From Microbacterium sp. Yaish 1 (GTDB taxonomy: Bacteria; Actinomycetota; Actinomycetes; Actinomycetales; Microbacteriaceae): DNA of 64,000 bases. Shown here in pieces: positions 44,201 to 51,617 of the stretch. Each line of letters starts with the position of its first letter. The stretch's first letter is position 1. The notes under the pieces were generated by a model. That model was not told the origin of the DNA and did no database searches. It worked only from the letters and a program-made list of their open reading frames with translations. The DNA is taken from positions 1,609,593 through 1,673,592 of the forward strand of contig NZ_NPMR01000001.1 in assembly GCF_002245215.1 (NCBI RefSeq), given 5' to 3'. A program made the position numbers and the translations under genes.

Positions 44201-44369
44201 CTACCAGATCGACTGCATGCGGAACGGCAGCGCGTTCAACGACTACAAGGGCCCCTTCCGCCTCGAGGCGAACGGCTCCACGCAGATCACCTGCCACCTC
44301 GGTGCGGACGGTTACGACGCCTGGGCCGTGATCCGCGGCTGGGGCGATACCGAGCACACGCGCTGGTAG
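38298..44369 (+). CDS. Giant Ig-like/fibronectin III surface protein
   Basis: A 2023-residue protein anchored by one N-terminal membrane segment (about 14-36), so the rest should be outside. Residues about 40-370 look like a beta-propeller-type sensor or stalk head. From about 390 to 1455 come roughly ten cadherin/Ig-like repeats, several starting P-P-x-A-x-x-D and containing V-L-x-N-D-x-D-x-D-G-D, a calcium-site pattern. Five FnIII modules begin near 1464, 1556, 1651, 1746 and 1847. The last 90 residues form a separate module with four cysteines (GGCVNGCYYF, IDC, ITC). It heads an eight-gene operon; GGGGGGAG precedes ATG 38298. No sortase motif is seen. Role unknown: adhesin or envelope scaffold. 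Confidence 0.9.
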   Translation: MTSTSWLRARPRTFLSAGIVTVAALTIGTLAVAYKGEPTTEVDLHDGGVWVTKQSSLLVGHYNNESRVLDGSLRTTSAEYDVLQSGPRVVVVDADGSAMSAVDPAKVVLSGTAEVQPGAQIALGSDTVSVLDAAGDLRTVQFAGVNGFSFEGNEPIAELGENATATVGTDGTIYAASAAGASLYAYAPIGDGTVAQTAERRLEGIAEDHELAITSLGQTPFVLDRETNVLYGGDGSQTDLPPDALLQRPSNSAETLTVSTRGALLRVQPGGQTTTIEAGAEGTPAEPVYVGGCAYGAWSGSGVFVRDCADDADDVVQKIEGIDPSAKLEFRVNRDVVVLNDVFGGAAWLASENMQRVDNWTDITPPEGTGDEEQETTEETVETALPERTDENTPPIAVDDSFGVRPGRTTVLPVLFNDTDADGDVLVAEATSKPAFGEISQIQNGGALQIAVPDDASGSTSFTYTADDGRGGEASATVRLSVRGDDENSPPVQQRITPVTVEAGGTTSYNVLSEWIDPDGDDIFLKSVQPDGGDEADFTSDGQITYRAIGAVQGRKDVPIVVSDGKDDGPGVLRIDVRPPGTTVPVTNADHVVTRVGQSVTVSPLTNDTSAGREPLRLTRVDEVEGATIQPDFAEQTFTFTSDVVNTYYVDYLVSAGPNSVPGLVRVDVLPAADTNLPPVAVRDVALLPTGGDVLVNVLGNDTDPAGGILVVQSVTADPEGGVTAAVLGHETVRITDQGSLSEQTRVSYTISNGDQSATGEIVVIPIPAPDRLRPPVANNDTAVVRVGDVVTIDVLANDTHPNGDTLHVSPDLVPPLIDEADGQVFVSEDKLRFRAGDEPKTVNATYEAVDSSGQRAGAYVTIQILPRQDDANAAPRPRDLTARTLSGSKVTIPVPLDGIDEDGDSVELIGIASSPSKGRIVETGSNTFVYEAFDTSVGSDSFTYRVRDRLGKEGTARIQVGIAPPETTNQAPYAVKDAVIMRPGRQVAVSVLANDSDPDGDQFGFAADALEVPDVDGLAAEVSGEQVVITAPDVPMNTSIQYTIEDARGLTATAPVQITVDPDVPLQRPIARDDRVRAEDVDENGVAEVAVLDNDDDPDGTRSALRVTLGTGGENATVRPNGTVSVPLTDERQLITYFITDEDELTAAAFIHVPSLAELPPSLISTEALVVKSGETVELPLSEYVRASGGRDVVVTEAEKVAAAHSDGASLVKDERTLVYTSAADYFGQDALTFEVTDGSGPDDPEGRKATLMIPITVTPPDNRPPTMIGAQMEVAQGEDARTLDLAALATDPDPGDAEKLRFAIVGSAPDGLTARVDRSVLSVEASTDVAKGSSLPVQVSVTDGESDPVTATITVTVTASTRPLATANVDVIEQADQGKTISVPVLDNDVNPFPGTPLKIVGAFSESTGGDARVAGDRVEVTSRADFVGTLVVRYRVQDATGDPDREVDGQIRMTVQGRPDAPGKPTVTSVESRTVVMSWSPPIDNGASITGYTVRSTSGSYTRECRSTTCTLDGLTNNVEYNFVVTATNRVGESDPSLPSETARPDQRPDTPNPPTLAFGDRSLDVSWTVPRTEGSPVESYSLQISPAPPSGVAEKTGVTGTRITWDGLQNGVQYQVRVRAHNRAPEPSSWSVWSQAMVPAGKPDAPGAPSTQRLNPVGNRSQMQVSWNQPANNGDAIAGYQLQVRRGGATVDTISVPAGQTSQAVTVDTSTTDYTFVVRAQNKAGWGEWSAASAPRRAFTPPGAPTGISASEGDNRVTVSWTAGPLNGANPGEVTYQYSVNNGGWRSDWVGGGNGGSGTIGNGQVNNNGTYTVRVRAVATADGSRYEGEPSAASNQVAPYGQIGNPSANATRDGNRVTLSWSSPARNGRDVTTEISINGGGWQRVDASGSSQRGDVGYSSTQTIEVRTSAAGSNTTTARAQVRTPDAPPPPKPRAYLTKGSPVGGCVNGCYYFVINTENFPAGSYQIDCMRNGSAFNDYKGPFRLEANGSTQITCHLGADGYDAWAVIRGWGDTEHTRW

Positions 44370-44425
44370 TTCCGGCAACCCTCCATCCCCGGCATCCACT
44401 CATCACGAGGAACGAGAACGAACGA

Positions 44426-45397
44426 ATGAGCATGACACCCGAGCAGGCAGCGTGGTTCCGCGACACCTTCGCGCGCCTGATCGACAACGTCGACGCCGCC
44501 CTCCTCGGCAAGCGCGAGGTCGTCGCCCTCGTCCTGTCGGCGATGATCGCCGAGGGGCACGTGCTGCTGGAGGATGCACCCGGCACGGGCAAGACGAGTC
44601 TGGCGAAGGCGATCGCGGCGAGCGTGCAGGGCACCTCGACGCGCATCCAGTTCACGCCCGACCTGCTGCCCTCCGACGTCACGGGTGTGACGATCTACGA
44701 TCAGGCCAACAAGCGCTTCGAGTTCCACCGCGGACCCGTCTTCGCCTCGATCGTCCTGGCCGACGAGATCAACCGTGCCTCGCCCAAGACGCAGTCGGCG
44801 CTGCTGGAGGTCATGGAGGAGTCGCGGGTCACCGTCGACGGCGTCGCGCACGAGGTCGGTCGCCCGTTCCTCGTCATCGCGACGCAGAACCCGATCGAGC
44901 AGGCGGGTACCTACAAGCTGCCCGAGGCCCAGCTCGACCGCTTCATGATCAAGACGTCGATCGGCTACCCGACCCTCGCGGTCTCGGAGCGCATCCTCGT
45001 CGGCGCCGTCGACCGCAACCCGTCGGCGAGCCTCAAGCCGGTCATCACGACGCGCGCGGTGGGCGAGATGGCCGACCTGGCCGCGACCGTCCACATCGAC
45101 CCGGTCGTCGCGCGGTACGCCGCGCAGATCGTCGAGGCCACGCGCGAGGCGTCGGCGACGCGCCTCGGCGTCTCGGTGCGCGGCGCCATCGCGATGATCC
45201 GTATCGCCAAGGTGTACGCGGCCGCGCAGGGACGTCACTACGTCGTGCCCGACGACATCAAACTGCTCGCGCTGCCGGTGTGGGCCCACCGTCTCGTGCT
45301 CGACCCCGAGGCGGAGTTCACCGGCACGACCGCCGAGACGGTCATGAACAACGCCCTCGCCGACGTCGAGGCCCCCCTCGCGCGAGCGGACGCTTGA
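44426..45397 (+). CDS. MoxR-family AAA+ ATPase
   Basis: A 323-residue AAA+ protein. Walker A A-P-G-T-G-K-T, Walker B V-L-A-D-E-I-N-R-A, then S-A-L-L-E-V-M-E-E and the sensor A-T-Q-N-P-I-E-Q-A-G-T-Y are all canonical MoxR features. MoxR proteins act as chaperone-like ATPases for metal loading or complex assembly, normally next to DUF58 and transglutaminase-type genes as here. ATG 44426 follows GAGGAACG; its stop overlaps the DUF58 start as TGATG. Confidence 0.95.
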   Translation: MSMTPEQAAWFRDTFARLIDNVDAALLGKREVVALVLSAMIAEGHVLLEDAPGTGKTSLAKAIAASVQGTSTRIQFTPDLLPSDVTGVTIYDQANKRFEFHRGPVFASIVLADEINRASPKTQSALLEVMEESRVTVDGVAHEVGRPFLVIATQNPIEQAGTYKLPEAQLDRFMIKTSIGYPTLAVSERILVGAVDRNPSASLKPVITTRAVGEMADLAATVHIDPVVARYAAQIVEATREASATRLGVSVRGAIAMIRIAKVYAAAQGRHYVVPDDIKLLALPVWAHRLVLDPEAEFTGTTAETVMNNALADVEAPLARADA

Positions 45398-46830
45398 TGG
45401 CCACACCCCCTGCCGCCTCGACCCCGACGCGCCGACCGCGCCGGGGCCGAGGCGCTGCCGGCGGCGAGGGTGCGGCCGACCGCGCGGCGGGTGCCGGCGC
45501 CGACTCCCGCACCGTCGGCGACACGACGCGAGACGCCGACGCGACCCTGCGGGTGGGCACGACGACCCTGTCGGCCGACGCCGCCCCCGTCAACGCGGAG
45601 ACGCCGTCGCGGCTGGTCCTCTGGCTCGAACGCCTCGAGTCGTGGTGGGCGGTCGCGCGCCGCGGCATCCGTCTGGTCACGCGAACGGTCCGTCCGCTGG
45701 GCTGGGTGCTGCTGTTCGCGACCGTGCTGCTATGGGTCGTCGCGCTCAGCTTCGGCTGGCAGGAGATGGTCATCGCCGCCGTCATCCTCACCGCCATCGT
45801 CGTCATCAGCGTGCCGTTCCTCTTCGGCGGCACGGCGTACGACGTCGACCTCGATCTCACGCGCACCCACGTGGTCGTGGGCGAGCGCGCGATCGGCGGA
45901 CTGACCCTCGTCAACGGCACGTCGCGCTCGATCCTGCCGTCGCGGGTGGTCCTGCCCGTCGGGTCGGGTCGCGGCGAGTTCGACGTCCCGCGGCTCGCGC
46001 CCCAGGCCGCCCACGAAGAGCTGTTCGCCATCCCCACGACCGCCCGCGGGGTGCTCGCGGTCGGCCCGGTCAGTGTGCTGCGCGGCGACCCACTCGGACT
46101 CTTCGAGCGCAGCAGCGACCGCCGTCAGGCCGTCGACCTCTACGTGCATCCGCGCACCGTCCCTCTCGAGGGGCTCTCGCTCGGGCGCCTGCGCGACCTC
46201 GAGGGGCTTCCCTCGTCGCAGCTGGCTCGTGACGACGTGTCGTTCCACGCGCTGCGCGAGTACCAGCCCGGAGACGACCTGCGTCACGTGCACTGGAAGT
46301 CCACGGCACGCGTCGGCGACCTCATGATGCGTCAGTACGAGGAGACGCGCCGGTCGCACTTCGTGCTGGGGCTCTCGACGTACGCCGGCGACTACGCCGA
46401 CCCCGACGAGTTCGAGCTCGCGATCTCCGCGGCCGGCTCGATCGGACTGCGCGCCCTGCGCGATTCCCGCATGCTCGAGGCGCGCACGCAGCGCGGTCCG
46501 CTCCGCACGCAGGGGCCGCGTCGCCTGCTCGACAACCTGTCGGCTCTCGAGCACTCGCGTCAGCGCGACGGGGGCATCGTGGCCCTCGCCGGGACGATCG
46601 CGATCAACTCGCACGGCATCGCCATCGTCGTCCTGTTCTGCGGCTCGGGTGCCGACCCCGCCGAGCTCAAGCTCGCCTGCTCGCGACTGCCCCAGGGCGT
46701 CCGGGTGCTCGCCGTCGTCGCCGACCGCTCGGCCGACGTGCCGCTGCTGCGCCGCGTCGGCGACGCCGACGTCATCTCCATCAGCGCGCTCGACCAGCTC
46801 GCGCCCGCGATGCGGAAGGTGCTCTCGTGA
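45397..46830 (+). CDS. DUF58 domain protein
   Basis: A 477-residue membrane-associated protein. A disordered, charged N-terminus (1-95) leads to two membrane segments (about 100-145), a beta-rich domain, and the DUF58 core with the signature R-E-Y-Q-P-G-D-D-L-R-H-V-H-W-K-S-T-A-R. DUF58 is a VWA-like fold that partners MoxR ATPases. Both ends overlap neighbours (TGATG in both cases). Specific role unknown. Confidence 0.93.
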   Translation: MATPPAASTPTRRPRRGRGAAGGEGAADRAAGAGADSRTVGDTTRDADATLRVGTTTLSADAAPVNAETPSRLVLWLERLESWWAVARRGIRLVTRTVRPLGWVLLFATVLLWVVALSFGWQEMVIAAVILTAIVVISVPFLFGGTAYDVDLDLTRTHVVVGERAIGGLTLVNGTSRSILPSRVVLPVGSGRGEFDVPRLAPQAAHEELFAIPTTARGVLAVGPVSVLRGDPLGLFERSSDRRQAVDLYVHPRTVPLEGLSLGRLRDLEGLPSSQLARDDVSFHALREYQPGDDLRHVHWKSTARVGDLMMRQYEETRRSHFVLGLSTYAGDYADPDEFELAISAAGSIGLRALRDSRMLEARTQRGPLRTQGPRRLLDNLSALEHSRQRDGGIVALAGTIAINSHGIAIVVLFCGSGADPAELKLACSRLPQGVRVLAVVADRSADVPLLRRVGDADVISISALDQLAPAMRKVLS

Positions 46831-49121
46831 TGTCGCCCGCCCGCCGCCGGCTCGTGCTCGACCTCGTCGCCGTCGCGCTGCTCCTGTCTGTGGCGATCGT
46901 CGGCTTCGGGCCGACGTTCGACGGCGGTGCGTACCTCGTCGCGGGATTCGGCGCACTGGTCATCGGCGTCGGCATCGCCTGGGTGTGCGCCCGCCGCCGC
47001 TGGGGCGTGCTGCTCACGGCGGGCCTGACCGTCGCGGCCTACTTCATCTTCGGAGGCGCGCTCGCACTGCCGCAGACGGCGCTGTTCGGCGTCATCCCGA
47101 CGCTCGACACCTGGACGCAGCTCGCCCTCGGCTCGGTGCAGTCGTGGAAGCGCCTGCTCACGACGGTGGCTCCGGTGGCGCCCTACGACGGGCACCTGAT
47201 CGTCCCGTTCCTGCTGACGCTCGTCGCGGCCGTCCTCACGGCTTCGCTCGCGCTGCGCCTGCGTCAGGCGGCGTGGGCCCTGATCCCCGTGACCGCGTTC
47301 CTCGTCACGCAGATCCTGCTCGGGATGACCGAACCCGCCGTTCCCGTCCTGCAGGGCGTCGTCTTCGCCGTCGTCGCATCGGTGTGGCTCGCGCTGCGGC
47401 AGGCGTGGGACCCCGACAACGCCGCCGTTCGCATCGAGCCGACGGCGACCTCGGATGCCGCGACCCTCCGGCACACGCGCCTGCGTCGCCTGATCTCGGG
47501 AACCGCCGTCGTGGCCGTGGCCGTGGGCGCGGGCGTCGCGACCGCCGCCGTGGCCAGTCCGCCGTCGACGCGGTACGTGCTGCGTGACATCGTCATCCCG
47601 CCCTTCGACGTCAAGCAGTACCCGAGCCCGCTGCAGGGCTTCCGCGGTCTCGTGCGCGATGACGCGGAGACGCCGCTGTTCACGGTGCAGGGTCTCCCGG
47701 AGGACGGCCGCATCCGCCTGGCGACGATGGACGCCTACAACGGCATCGTCGTCAACGTCTCGGACGAGGGTGCGGGATCGTCGAGCTCGTTCACGCCGCT
47801 CCGTTCGAACATGTCGCCCGACGCCGAGGGCGTGCCCGGGCAGCTGCAGTTCGAGATCGACGAGCTGCGCGGCGTGTGGCTCCCCGACGCGGGGGCCGTC
47901 CGCTCGATCGAGTTCGAAGGCGAACGTGCCGACGAGCTGCGCCGCACCGCGCACTACAACGACGCCACCGGGACGGCGGCCGTCACCGCGGGGCTCGCTC
48001 CGGGCACGACCTACACGGTCGACACGGTGTTCCCCGTGCTGCCGACGGACGAGGCGCTCGCCGACGTCGCGTTCGCGCCGGTGAAGATGCCGAAGCAGGA
48101 GGGCATCCCCGACGGTCTGTCGCAGATCGCCACGGATGCCGTCGGTGACGCCGATACGCCGATCAAGCAGGTCCGCGCGCTGGTGGACTGGCTCTCGACC
48201 GACGGGTACTTCAGCCACGGTCTCGAGGACGACCCGTACTCGCCCTCCGGTCACGGCGCAGCCCGCATCACGAGCTTCTTCGGCGGCGACGAGATCATCG
48301 GCGACGACGAGCAGTACGCCGTCGCGATGGCCCTGCTGTCGGCTCAGCTGGGCATTCCGGCGCGGGTGGTCATGGGCTGGCACCCCGACGAGGGCGATAC
48401 CGCCGACGAGTTCACCGCGACCGGCGACAACGTCCACGCGTGGGTCGAGGTCGCGTTCGAGGGGTACGGGTGGATCCCGTTCGACCCGACGCCCGACGAG
48501 GACAACGAGCCGAACGAGCAGACGACGACTCCGCGGGCCAACCCCAAGCCGCAGGTGCTGCAGCCGCCGCCTCCCGCTCAGGAGCCGGCGGAGCTGCCGC
48601 CCGCGATCGCGAACGACCGCGACCAAGAGGAGGAGGACGACCCCGGCTTCGACTGGATCGGCGCGATCCTCGCCCCGGTCGGCATCGGCATCGGCGTCCT
48701 CGCGATCATCTTCGCGCCGTTCGTGATCATGGGCGCCGTCAAGACCGCCCGGCGCACGAAGCGGCGAAACGCCGACAAGCCCGCAGACCGCATCTCCGGC
48801 GGCTGGGACGAGCTGATCGACCGCGCGGTCGACCTCAATGCGCCGGTCGCCTCGGGTGCGACGCGCACCGAGAGCGCACGGGTCGTCGCCGCAACCATGG
48901 ACCAGCCCGACGTGACCGCACTCGCGACGTCGGCCGATGCGCGCGTGTTCGGACCGGGCGAGCCCACCGCAGAAGACGTCGACGCCTTCTGGCGCGAGGT
49001 CGATGCGATCGTCGTCGGCATGAGCGGTCGCGTGTCGGTGTGGCGCCGGCTGCGCGCTCGCCTCAGCCTGCGCTCGCTGCTGCGGGGCCGGACGCGGCGC
49101 CCCCGGAAAGGCGGAGCATGA
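46830..49121 (+). CDS. Transglutaminase-like membrane protein lacking the catalytic cysteine
   Basis: A 763-residue TgpA-type protein. About seven N-terminal membrane segments (1-240) precede a large external region with a transglutaminase-like core (about 430-560), a Pro-rich stretch, another membrane segment (about 607-632) and a cytoplasmic tail of 130 residues. In active family members the nucleophile sits in G-x-C-E-x-F-A; here the block reads G-D-D-E-Q-Y-A, so position 493 is Asp. His536 (V-H-A-W) and Asp552 (F-D-P) remain. It is therefore probably a binding or structural module. ATG 46830 overlaps the DUF58 stop; a GTG one codon earlier is possible. Confidence 0.9.
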   Translation: MSPARRRLVLDLVAVALLLSVAIVGFGPTFDGGAYLVAGFGALVIGVGIAWVCARRRWGVLLTAGLTVAAYFIFGGALALPQTALFGVIPTLDTWTQLALGSVQSWKRLLTTVAPVAPYDGHLIVPFLLTLVAAVLTASLALRLRQAAWALIPVTAFLVTQILLGMTEPAVPVLQGVVFAVVASVWLALRQAWDPDNAAVRIEPTATSDAATLRHTRLRRLISGTAVVAVAVGAGVATAAVASPPSTRYVLRDIVIPPFDVKQYPSPLQGFRGLVRDDAETPLFTVQGLPEDGRIRLATMDAYNGIVVNVSDEGAGSSSSFTPLRSNMSPDAEGVPGQLQFEIDELRGVWLPDAGAVRSIEFEGERADELRRTAHYNDATGTAAVTAGLAPGTTYTVDTVFPVLPTDEALADVAFAPVKMPKQEGIPDGLSQIATDAVGDADTPIKQVRALVDWLSTDGYFSHGLEDDPYSPSGHGAARITSFFGGDEIIGDDEQYAVAMALLSAQLGIPARVVMGWHPDEGDTADEFTATGDNVHAWVEVAFEGYGWIPFDPTPDEDNEPNEQTTTPRANPKPQVLQPPPPAQEPAELPPAIANDRDQEEEDDPGFDWIGAILAPVGIGIGVLAIIFAPFVIMGAVKTARRTKRRNADKPADRISGGWDELIDRAVDLNAPVASGATRTESARVVAATMDQPDVTALATSADARVFGPGEPTAEDVDAFWREVDAIVVGMSGRVSVWRRLRARLSLRSLLRGRTRRPRKGGA

Positions 49122-49501
49122 GCGCGATGATCTTCGACACCGAACCGCTCGCGGGGGTCCCCGACATCCGGAGCGGCGCGCGTGCGCTGCTGTTGTGGGA
49201 TGACGGCACTCGCACCGCCGTATACGGTCGTACCGTCTTCGGCCGGGACCCTCACCGCGGCGCCGGAGCCGACGCGATCGTGCTCCGCGACGAGACGTTG
49301 ACGCTGTCGCGAACGCACTTCGAACTGGTTCCCCTCGAGCCCGGCGGTCTCGCCGTCATCGACCGCGCGTCGACGAACGGGGTCGTCGTGACCCGCGGAA
49401 GCGACGGCGTCCCGGTGGTGCCGGGGACGCAGACGGTGCTCCGCAGCGGCGACCGGCTCGACCTCGGTGATCGCTGGCTCGTCGTCGAGGTCATGCGGTG
49501 A
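49118..49501 (+). CDS. Small FHA-domain protein
   Basis: A 127-residue protein that is essentially one forkhead-associated domain, a phosphothreonine reader. The binding residues G-R-D-P, L-S-R-T-H and S-T-N-G are all present. ATGA overlap with the transglutaminase-like gene and GTGA overlap with the phosphatase gene indicate coupled translation. It likely reads phosphorylation by the operon's own kinase. Confidence 0.93.
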   Translation: MSAMIFDTEPLAGVPDIRSGARALLLWDDGTRTAVYGRTVFGRDPHRGAGADAIVLRDETLTLSRTHFELVPLEPGGLAVIDRASTNGVVVTRGSDGVPVVPGTQTVLRSGDRLDLGDRWLVVEVMR

Positions 49502-50322
49502 CGCCCATGTCGGTGCGGGTCGGTCACGGCGCAGCCACGCACGCCGGGCTGCGCGGGCGCGCGAACGAGGACTCCTACCTCGCGGCAGCACCCGTCTTCG
49601 TCGTGGCCGACGGCATGGGCGGGCACGAGGCCGGGGCGCGGGCGAGTGCGGCTGCGGTGGCCGAGTTCGAGCCGCTGGTCGGCGTCGCCGCGGTGTCGAA
49701 CCAGGACGTGCGGGCTGCCATCGAACGGGCGCGGGCGAACATCGACGCCCTCGCCAGCGGCCAGCGAGCGGCCGGGACGACCCTGACCGGGGTCGTGCTC
49801 ACCCGTGTGGGAGACGCCGGTTATTGGCTGACGCTCAACATCGGCGACTCGCGCACGTACCGGTGGGCGCGCGGCCGCCTCGAGCAGATCAGCGTCGACC
49901 ACTCCGTCGTGCAGGAACTCGTCGACTCGGGGCAGATGGACGCCGAGACCGCCGCGCGACACGCACGGCGCAACGAGATCACCCGAGCGCTCGGGGCCGG
50001 CAGCGCCGGGCAGGCGGATTTCTGGATGCTGCCGGCGGAGAGCGGCGACCGCATCCTCGTCTGCTCGGACGGTCTGTCCACCGAGCTCGACGACGAGCGG
50101 ATCGCCCGTATCCTCGACGAGGAGACCGAGCCGCAGGATGCCGCGCAGCGACTGGTCCACGAGGCGTTGCTGCACGGTGGTCGCGACAACGTCACGGTGA
50201 TCGTCATCGACGCGCTGGGCGACGGCGGTGACGATGTGTACGACACCGTGCCGTCCGCCCAGCCGGATGACGCAGACATAGACACCCGGCCGCGCGCAGC
50301 GGCCGCAGGGGGGAGAGGCTGA
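49498..50322 (+). CDS. PP2C-family Ser/Thr phosphatase
   Basis: A 274-residue PPM phosphatase without membrane segments. Metal-binding motifs are R-A-N-E-D-S, V-V-A-D-G-M-G-G-H, V-C-S-D-G-L and G-R-D-N-V-T-V. It should reverse the kinase encoded two genes downstream. The GTG start overlaps the FHA gene stop by 4 bp; a later ATG (49507) is possible. Its stop overlaps the next start as TGATG. Confidence 0.93.
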   Translation: MTPMSVRVGHGAATHAGLRGRANEDSYLAAAPVFVVADGMGGHEAGARASAAAVAEFEPLVGVAAVSNQDVRAAIERARANIDALASGQRAAGTTLTGVVLTRVGDAGYWLTLNIGDSRTYRWARGRLEQISVDHSVVQELVDSGQMDAETAARHARRNEITRALGAGSAGQADFWMLPAESGDRILVCSDGLSTELDDERIARILDEETEPQDAAQRLVHEALLHGGRDNVTVIVIDALGDGGDDVYDTVPSAQPDDADIDTRPRAAAAGGRG

Positions 50323-51617
50323 TGGTCGAGGTCCGCTACGTTCCGGCGACGGGCGCGGAGCACTGGCGCGTCGCACTCGCGCCCGCGGCGGCCGTCGCCC
50401 TGCCCGCGAACGTGTCGATCCCGACGGTCGAGGCCGTGTGGCGGCGGCTGGAGGAGCGAGGGATCGGTGCCGTCATCGAGGCCCTCACCGGCGCGTTCGG
50501 CACCTCGCTCGCGGCCATCCCCGACTTCATCCTGGCCATCGTCGAAGGTGATGGGCTCCGTGTCGCGGTGCGCGGGCCGGTCGAGCTCGTCGTCGAGACC
50601 GAGTCCGGGCCGCTGTCCGTCTCGGGGCACGGGGTCTCGACGTGGGCCGAACGTCACATCCCGGGTGTCCGGCGCGCGTCGGCTCTCTTCGCCGAGGCGG
50701 CGGACGAGGCCGCGTCGCTCCCCTTCGTCGAGGGCGTCGTCGCGGCGGACTCCGTCACCGTCGACCTGACGGACGCTCGGCCGGGCGTCCGCTCCGCGAG
50801 CCCCTTCGTCGCAGCGCCGACCGCACCCCCGCGTGCGCCGGCGCCGGTGCCCGCGCCGGTGCCGGTGGTCGCCGCCCCGGCAGCCGCCGCCGAGGCACAG
50901 CCCGAGCCCGCCGCAGTGCCCGAGCCGCGCGTCACTGCGCCCGCGACTGAGGCCGAGGCGGGGCCGGCGGACGACGACATCCCGTTCGACGAGTCGCCCG
51001 GCGCCCAGACCTTCGTCCCGCTCGGCGACACGGCCGCCGCCGACGAGCACGCGATGATCTGGGGAGAGACGGTGGTCCGGCCGACGCTGCCCGCCGAACA
51101 GTCCGACCCGGCCGACGCGGCCCTCCCCGCCGACGACGCCACCGTCGTGTCCTCCCCGGCCGGTCCGGCCGGTGATCACGACGGCGAGACCATCGCCGTC
51201 GCCGACATCCGCAGCGCGCGACGGGGCGAGCCGGCGGTCTACGAGTCGACCGAGATCGTCCCGGCTCGTCGCCTCGCGCGGGGCCGTATCCGTGTCTCGG
51301 ACGGGCAGGTCGTGGAGCTCGACAACACCGTCATCGTCGGACGGCGTCCGCGGTCGTCGCGATCCACGGGCGACATGCTCCCCACGCTCGTCGCCGTCGA
51401 GAGCCCCGAGCAGGACATCTCGCGCAATCACGTGGAGATCCGGGCGGAGGGCGAGCACGTCCTCGTGGTCGACCTCGACACGACGAACGGCTCGGTGCTG
51501 CTGCGCGGCGGCAACGACCCGGTGCGGCTGCATCCGAACGAGCCGACGATGGTCGTCTCGGGCGACGTGCTCGACATCGGTGACGGCGTCACGATCGCGT
51601 TCGAGGACCTGCCGTGA
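50322..51617 (+). CDS. FHA-domain protein with unknown N-terminal domain
   Basis: A 431-residue protein. Residues 1-150 form an unrecognised alpha/beta domain (beginning VEVRYVPATGAEHW), followed by an Ala/Pro-rich disordered segment (150-310) and a C-terminal FHA domain (about 320-425) with V-G-R-R-P, I-S-R-N-H and T-T-N-G. The disordered part contains Thr residues in acidic surroundings that could be kinase targets. Overlaps both neighbours (TGATG, GTGA). Confidence 0.9.
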   Translation: MVEVRYVPATGAEHWRVALAPAAAVALPANVSIPTVEAVWRRLEERGIGAVIEALTGAFGTSLAAIPDFILAIVEGDGLRVAVRGPVELVVETESGPLSVSGHGVSTWAERHIPGVRRASALFAEAADEAASLPFVEGVVAADSVTVDLTDARPGVRSASPFVAAPTAPPRAPAPVPAPVPVVAAPAAAAEAQPEPAAVPEPRVTAPATEAEAGPADDDIPFDESPGAQTFVPLGDTAAADEHAMIWGETVVRPTLPAEQSDPADAALPADDATVVSSPAGPAGDHDGETIAVADIRSARRGEPAVYESTEIVPARRLARGRIRVSDGQVVELDNTVIVGRRPRSSRSTGDMLPTLVAVESPEQDISRNHVEIRAEGEHVLVVDLDTTNGSVLLRGGNDPVRLHPNEPTMVVSGDVLDIGDGVTIAFEDLP

